From contig JAEQBH010005089.1 in the NCBI GenBank assembly GCA_016808115.1, forward strand, positions 310,001 to 374,000: DNA of 64,000 nucleotides, given 5' to 3'. Below are positions 58,241 to 64,000 of this stretch, one piece after another. The first letter of the stretch is position 1. Every line of letters starts with the position of its first letter. Source of the DNA: Tetrastigma voinierianum. Its lineage: Eukaryota; Streptophyta; Magnoliopsida; Vitales; Vitaceae. A model generated the notes under the pieces. The model ran no database searches. It was not told where the DNA came from and saw nothing but the letters and a program-made list of their open reading frames with translations. Position numbers and translations under genes: made by a program.

Positions 58241-59806
58241 ACACGTGCTGCTACCCCTTTAGCAATGCTAAAACAATAAATTCCGATGCATGCCGTGGAT
58301 TTTAGCAAGTATAAATATGGTTCAAAAGTGTATGTACGTATAAACATTACCTTTAAAATGAAATACTTTACACCCTGCTCGAAACCGACATGAGAGAACA
58401 AACCATATAAGAACAAGTTTTAGGACAACACGGCCCTAAGCAATGTCAACCTGAATTTCCACCAAAATCTAATGATTCCTAATGTAACCAGATTGAGCCA
58501 ATAAATTGCAAAATTATTTCCTCCCCCCAACCTAGCTACTGGCATGGCCTTAAGCTGTTGAACAACCTAGATAGGAAAAGCTACACTCTTCTTTCTTTAT
58601 TCACTACATCAGGTGCAACGCTTAAAACTCGACTTCATCAAAGTCCGTAACGGGGTCCACCGATGACTCCAACCAATTAAGGCTTAGTGGCATCAAGCCA
58701 AAAGGATCACTTTGACCACAAACTCTACAGTTTCACTCGACTAATGACTTCGAGAATCAAGCACCTACAATACGCCAACTCTACCCATTCACCCGTGTAA
58801 TTTAACATTAAGTCGACGACCCTAACCAATTAAGGTTTAGTATAACGTGCTTCAAAGACTTCCACATATACCCCCTGACCGCGGTTCTGTTTCAAGGCAA
58901 AGTGTCACGACTTTTATTTTTCTTTTCTTCTTTTCTTTTTCTTTGCTTTTTCTTTCCTTTTCGAAGACTATATATCGTCTTCATACATAGGTAAAACTAA
59001 CCTATTATGGTCGCCAACAAGCCTAAGGCCTGGCCGCAAAGTGAAAGGAGGCATATAATTTCACAAAATTATCGTACAATCCGTGTAGTGTGTGAATTAG
59101 GTCAAGGGGGAATGTTCAAGTTGAAAATGCTAAAACTTCAATGGACCAAAAACTAAATCATGCATGGAATTGTCCTAGCATTAAGGTAACAATAGGGTTT
59201 CAATTCTCCAATTAAAGGCAATTCAATGGTTCAATTAAAAGCAAAAGTAGATACACAAAGTGGAGGCACAAAAGTGATTTGCAAATTAAAGAAAAACAAA
59301 ATCGGACAATGCAGGACATGTACAAACAATAAAACTAAATCCCAAAATATGAAATTTACCTCTAACTGGATTGGCATGGAAACGCAAAAATCAATGGATG
59401 GAACTGCACTCGCACAGCCCAATTTCAACATGACCGTGGGCTCAGTGGAGGGTCCGTATGAGAATTTCCTCCCGATGGTTCACGCACAACATAGGGTTTC
59501 AATTCCTCCGTCCATTGACTTCAACACCCCGTTATCACTGATTGAGTAGGTCCACCGAACCAACGGGGTAATGCATGCGAACAATGAATGGACCCCGGGC
59601 CCATCGTGACTTGAGCTTGCCCTAAATAGAGATGGAGTTTGGAGTCATACAAGAGGGACTTGGTCTCCCCTTTCGTTGAAATTTTTCCCGGGCTTATCAT
59701 TTGATCATGCCATTTTTATTTTTCCTTTGCAATCTAATTCAAGAGTACTGTTTCAACATTTCTTCCAACTCACAAGACTAAGGAATCCCTTAACTCCTAC
59801 CTCTAC
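58241..59806 (-). other. J 3' noncoding region
   Basis: Matches A 6436-7660 in order, with the second purine tract (58515-58530) and the oligopurine stretch (58915-58965). No ORF2-like sequence is present between here and integrase. 59440-59806 may be the decayed C-terminus of integrase. The plus frame at 59226-59549 has no family pattern. Confidence 0.6.
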
Positions 59807-60500
59807 TTAAATCCATGTTCCGCCTCGACGCCCACCATGCCTTGTACTGATCTCCACTGGAAGGTGACATGCCTTACCATAGACCAACCGATAAGGGGAC
59901 ATTCCCAGGATTGTCTTGAAAGTTGTTCTGTAGGCCCACAGCGAATCAAGTAGCTTGATGGACCAATCTTTTCTATTGGCGTTTACTACCTTCATTAGAA
60001 TGGTCTTAATCTCCCTGTTGGCAAGTTCTACTTGACCACTTGTTTGAGGATGGTAAGGGGTGGCCACTTTGTGTTTCACACCATATTTAGCCATGAGGTT
60101 TTCGAATGGTTTGTTACGTAAATGTGAACTCATCGCTAATAATGGCTTTCGGCACCCCGAACCTGGAAAAGATGTTTGCTTTCAAGAATTTAAGTACCAC
60201 CCTGTGGTCATTGGTTTTGCAGGGGATTGCTTCAACCCACTTGGACACATAGTCCACTCCCACCAAAATGTATGTATGACCATACGACGTGGGGAAAGGT
60301 CCCATGAAATCGATGCCCCACACATCGAATGTCGACTACTAAAATCGGTTCAAGGGCATCATGTGACGCGAGACAACTTCCCGAAGTTCTGGCATCTATC
60401 ACATATACAGAGATTGGTGTGCTTCAAACAAGGAAGGCCAGAGAAAAACCGTGATCAAGCACCTTCATTGTCAGTTTTCCGAGCAAAGTGATCACCACAG
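59807..60500 (-). pseudogene. J integrase remnant
   Basis: Integrase inserts the cDNA. Minus 60114-60323 begins GIDFMGPFPTSYGHTYILVG, then DYVSKWVEAIPCKTND and RFGVPKAIISDEFTFT (the first two catalytic Asp regions; DEFTF in place of DxGTHF). Minus 59807-60133 continues with KHKVATPYHPQTSGQVELAN (third catalytic acid E in QVELAN), then DSLWAYRTTFKTILGMSPY. A frameshift joins them near 60115-60133. The zinc-binding N-terminus is at 60340-60500 in poor condition. C-terminal part lost. Confidence 0.9.
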
Positions 60501-61181
60501 CATTCTCATGGGGTATGTTCATATCTCTCGTTGTTCCTCCTTCCGCACACACTTCCGACATTTGATCCGCACAAAGATTTTGAACAAGAAGGCCTCTTCC
60601 CAATAATAGGAATGGACCTCGCCAAGAAATACCCCTATCCTCGCTCCTTCCACTGTGGATTTCTCCTGGCGCAGGAAATCGGGCAATGCGAGCATACCAG
60701 TGGAGCTTTTTCCAACGATTAGAGATTCTTCAGAAATTCATCACGATGGGTGGGCTATGAGTGTCATGGGCTATAGTTAACCTTGAAAGATGATCTGCCA
60801 CTTACATTTTCTAATTCCCCTTTTGTCTGATTTGGTGCTAAACTCCCAAGTAAAAGAACCCAACGGATGAGCCGCTTTCGTGATTTTGCTCGTCAGAGAT
60901 ATTTCAAAGCGGAATGGTCCGTAAAATGACTATATTCACCCGACTCAAGTATGCTCTAAATTTGTCTAAAGCATAGACTACTCCGCCAACAATTCCTTCT
61001 CCTCAGAGTAGTATAATTCTCAGGCCTATCCAAGGTTTTGTCAGAGCAATGTAATACATGTGGTTTCCCATCTTCTCTTTCGTCGAGCACGCTCCGATAG
61101 CAAGATCACTTGCATCACACATCACTTCAAAAGGTAACCGCGCTTAGGTGCTCTTACTATCGGCAAGAGTCAACTGGGACT
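60501..61181 (-). pseudogene. J RNase H region remnant
   Basis: Lies between RT and integrase on the minus strand. Short pieces fit RNase H and the tether (for example a C-DAS-type start near 61095-61120 and a VxxVSGRSS-like end near 60790-60830). No open frame of useful length; assigned mainly by position. Confidence 0.6.
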
Positions 61182-62028
61182 TCAAACTTCTTCAAAGCTC
61201 TCCGCATTCTTTCTTCTCCCAAATTTGGTATCCTTCTCTAGAGCTGTACAGGGGTTTAGCAATCTCGAGAAGTCTTTAATGAATCTTCTATAGAAGCCCG
61301 CATGGCCAAGGAATCGCTTAACCGCTTTTACATTTGTCGAGACGCCGGGAAATAAGTTCACCTCTTGCCTCAATGACTTCTATTCCCGCCGGGATAATGT
61401 GCCCCAAGATACCTTGCTGACCATAAATGGCACTTCTCCCAGCTTGAGCACTAGGTTCTTCTTCTAGCACCTCCAGATGGCCTGTGTTAGTCGACATTCT
61501 TCAAAATCGCTCCATATACAAAGGATGTCATCCATGCGACACTTCCATTATGCGCTCCACCATATCGCTGAACATACTAAGCATACACTCGAAAGGTGGT
61601 CAGGGCGCTAAAAGACCAAAAGGCATCCTCCTATAAGCATACGTATGCCAAAGGACAAGTGAAAGTGGTCTTTCCTAACCTCCGTGCACTTATCTCGAAA
61701 TAATACCCTCGAATACCCATCCAAAAAGCAAAAGAGAATGGGTGTCCGTAAACTCTCTCAAGGAGCCGATCGATGAATGGCAACGGAAGTGATCTTTTCG
61801 TGTTACTCATCGAAGCCTCCTATAATCTATACACACTCTCCAACCTAAGTAGCAAGCTCCGTAGACAATTCTTCACCCTTCTCATTTTTTACGCTGTCAC
61901 CCTTGGATTTCTCGGGCACCACCCGAAAGGCCTCACCGGCGCTCATAATAATGTAAATGGGGTAAATATCACCGGGCTTGAGCAATTTCAGACTTCAATG
62001 CGCACTACTCTCGCAAGGGATTCAACCT
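61182..62028 (-). pseudogene. J reverse transcriptase remnant
   Basis: Minus 61182-61373 has VKAVKRFLGHAGFYRRFIKD (RT C-terminal side). Upstream, in different frames, are KNEKGEELST, RKDHFHLSFG, FCFLDGYSRV and, near 61610-61670, GQ-type remnants of the CPFGTYAYRRMPFG block. The catalytic FMDD block (expected near 61540) is decayed by indels. At least five frame breaks. The plus frame at 61773-62054 is a shadow. Confidence 0.8.
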
Positions 62029-62398
62029 TCACAAAGGTCGCCGACAAATTTTAGACTCTTCTTCCAGATAAATGTGATGAGTGCAGATTGTTGGGTTTAT
62101 GCCTTTTAGATCAGAAATTTTCCACCCCAATGCTTGCTTGTTCCGTTTTAGGAGGCGCAGCAGGTCATGTTCTTGTGAAGTGGTCAACAGTGATGAAATC
62201 ACAACCGGGCACTGCTCATTTTCTTCCAGGAATGCATACTTTAACTCAACTGGAAGGGGTTTGAGCTCTAGCTGTTGAGTTTCCTTCGTCTGGCCACCAA
62301 TCAATAGAGGTCGAATTTCTATTTTTCTCTTCCAAGACTTTTGCACTAAACTCCATGCCTCGAGGTTCCCTGCTGTTCCCCAAGGCGCCTGATAACTC
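62029..62398 (-). pseudogene. J protease-RT linker
   Basis: Minus 62029-62346 reads LELKPLPVELKYAFLEENEQ, then CPVVISSLLTTSQEHDLLRL, KQALGWKISDLKGINPTICT and HHIYLEEESK, the block just before RT. Homologous to E' 4004-4324. Confidence 0.85.
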
Positions 62399-62900
62399 TC
62401 AGGTTAGTACATCCTCGCGCACCTCGTCGCTCATTAGCTCCTGCTCCTCAAGAATGGCATCTATTATACGTACTCTCACGCTATCTTCCTCTGAATGCAT
62501 ATGCCTTTTACTCAAATGAAAGATATTGAGTTCTAAGGTCATATTCCCAAACGTGAGTTGCATAACCCCATTCCGGTAGTTTATTATGGCATTCGAAGTA
62601 GCCAAGAATGGCCTCCTAACAGATGGGCACATGATCGGGCTCCCACCGCAATCGGGTTCGCGGTCAAGTACGACAAAGTCCACCGGGTAGTAAAATTTGT
62701 CCACTCGCATTAAAAACATCCTCAATGGTTCCATTCGGTATTTTATCAGACTACTACTTGACGGTGCGGTGATGGAAGTGGGTTTGGGCTTCCTCCCAAA
62801 ACCTAATCGCTTTTGTACATGGAATACGCAAAAGGTTCACTAGCTCCCAAGTCTAATAGTGCTCCACACTAATGCCTCCTATTAACTAAGATTGTGGTGG
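62399..62900 (-). pseudogene. J protease remnant
   Basis: Minus 62399-62734: RVDKFYYPVDFVVLDREP, RRPFLATSNAIINYRN, VMQLTFGNMTLELNIFHL, then an acidic tail (ILEEQELMSDEVREDV). R replaces G in GRPFL. The active-site half (near 62820-62900, ALLDLGA-type) is in another frame. Almost identical to the A copy at 10180-10419. Confidence 0.85.
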
Positions 62901-63300
62901 ACATCCCTGCCCTTTATATTTCATCGAGTCTGTGACTCAATGATGCTGACTCACTTCATGAATAAAAAGGCCTGCTTACATCGAGACCTCTTTACCGTGC
63001 ATAAGTCCTTCAAAAATTTTACAGGTGGGGACTTGTTCGATCATGTCCGTGAGAGGAATGTTAACTTTAACTTGCCGTGAAACTCTAATATTTCAAGCAG
63101 TTAACTTAACTTTTCTTTTTCTGAGAGCCCGTGGGAATGGAGGGGGCACACCGACCTTCACTCTTCCTACTTGTCAGGTTGTTCTTCAGAGCTGATCGTG
63201 GGCCTAACGTAATGATTTGCCAGGAGCCGTGGACTACCGGTCTCAATTCTTTACCACTTCTTAAAGTCACCATCGCTTTACTTCATCAATTCTGCATTTG
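62901..63300 (-). pseudogene. J gag-protease linker
   Basis: Diverged minus-strand match to A 10581-11182. No single frame. Plus frames at 62892-63514 are shadows. Confidence 0.5.
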
Positions 63301-64000
63301 GATCATTGGTTAACCTTATTTCATGCACTTCTTTCGCTGTTGTGGATCGGGGACCTTCCTTCTCTCAACCTCGCACCGCTGGTCGACAACCTTGAAATCT
63401 CTCGTGAGTGCATATTGTCCAGCTTCGCTGAGCGAAGCCAAATCGGCTTCACTCTCGTTAGTCTCGACATTCAGTAATTTTGTTTTTCTACAAATGTGCC
63501 TACCACTTTACTAAATTCAGATCGCTCGCTTCAACCGGAGAAGATTGAGTAGGTCGCTGCAAATATGGAGCTAAACTGGCAGGTTCTCGAGGGACATATG
63601 TGGTGGGGTTTTGGCTTCCATGATTGTGTTTCCAATATTTCAATTAAGGTTATAGGTGTTGCCATATGGAGCATCTATGGGTGGTTTAGATGATTTAGGA
63701 CATGGGCATGCTCGATGTTGCTCCCCGTGACGACTATTGGTCCGATAATCCAAAACAAGCTAGGATGATGGTGTAACTCATTTAATGCTTGTACTCGTGG
63801 CCGGCTTCTCATTTCCAAATTCTCCAACCTTCGAGTCAGCATTAATTTGCTTTCTCATTCTATGTCTCTGAGAGTGCATAAATGCCCCTCGTGGTTCAAG
63901 GCTTTCGATCTTTCTAGCTTCCTCGATTCGGCCTATCCCATGCCTTTGAGGTTTCGGCCACATAGTTCAAAAAGTCCATAGCCTCATCCGGGTTTTTGCT
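63301..64000 (-). pseudogene. J gag C-terminal half, open at right edge
   Basis: Minus-strand similarity to A gag: C-terminal coil near 63440-63540; RGIYALSE-like and DFLNYVAE-like pieces at 63800-64000 (minus frame 63778-63963 is one fragment). Gag continues beyond the window. Confidence 0.7.

Larger units (their letters stand above)
56522..64000 (-). mobile_element. Element J: Athila-like with full pol order, open at right edge
   Basis: Left to right: 3' LTR 56522-58226, PPT, 3' noncoding region, integrase 59807-60500, RNase H region, RT 61182-62028, linker, protease 62399-62900, gag from about 63300, all on the minus strand. The 5' LTR lies beyond the window. It is the only element here that keeps integrase and RT with an A-type LTR, so it is the likely type of autonomous partner for A. 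Multiple frameshifts make this copy dead. Confidence 0.9.

Noticed and set aside
1..64000. Possible host protein-coding gene or centromere satellite
   Set aside because: No exon-like conserved cellular protein and no long regular satellite array is seen. Stretches outside recognised domains align to LTR or 3' regions of the same element families.

Overview
This window looks like plant nuclear heterochromatin, most likely from a eudicot. I see no intact cellular gene and no rRNA, tRNA, CRISPR or bacterial-type signal. Nearly all of it is decayed Ty3/Gypsy LTR retrotransposon sequence, mostly of the Athila type: primer-binding sites complementary to the tRNA-Asp 3' end, retropepsins with a DLGA/DFGA-type active site, an FMDD reverse transcriptase, and G-rich polypurine tracts beside LTRs that start TGATTAGTACC or TGATGAGT. 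A second LTR type starting TGTAACACCCC is also present. Reading frames are broken by stops and single-base indels everywhere. The indel load between sister copies is high enough that some of it may be long-read assembly noise. Boundaries below are good to a few bases where LTR ends or target-site duplications (TSDs) are quoted, and to tens of bases elsewhere. Family names (K, A, B, B', E', E'', E1, E2, G1-G3, H, J) are local labels.

Layout. (1) 1-2960: 5' end of minus-strand element K (gag, PBS, 5' LTR), inserted in the pol of minus-strand element E'. (2) 2961-25510: E' (LTR, PBS, gag, protease, RT, reading right to left), cut inside its protease by minus-strand element A (4871-22580). A is itself cut in its leader by plus-strand element B (12677-21292, TSD AGATT on both sides). 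(3) 25511-45403: minus-strand, coding-poor element H, sitting in the E' LTR. Its left LTR is interrupted by a plus-strand E-type LTR (E'', 26152-35375), which holds minus-strand element B' (28359-34428). Its right LTR is interrupted by solo LTR G1 (40796-44865, TSD AATAT), which holds solo LTR G2 (41246-43209, TSD GAAAT). (4) 45404-56521: a truncated TGTAACAC-type LTR (G3), then two plus-strand E-type copies in a row (E1 LTR plus gag; E2 LTR plus gag, protease and linker). (5) 56522-64000: minus-strand element J (3' LTR, integrase, RNase H, RT, protease, gag), cutting the E2 pol and running off the right edge.

How the parts relate. J keeps RT-RNase H-integrase. A has a related LTR, PBS and PPT but carries gag, protease and a separate downstream ORF with a plant-transposon-protein type domain, with no RT or integrase. 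B has the same reduced plan. The simplest reading is that A and B are non-autonomous and depended on polymerase from J-like partners. A second theme is that many of these LTR families carry a local array of short, family-specific inverted repeats, usually in U3: TTTCGCTA/TAGCGAAA in A and J, TGTCGCGACA in E and H, GGTACC-type in G1 and G3, a CArG-like CCAAAATTGG array in K, and a CACGTCGCGACGTG array ahead of the B ORF.
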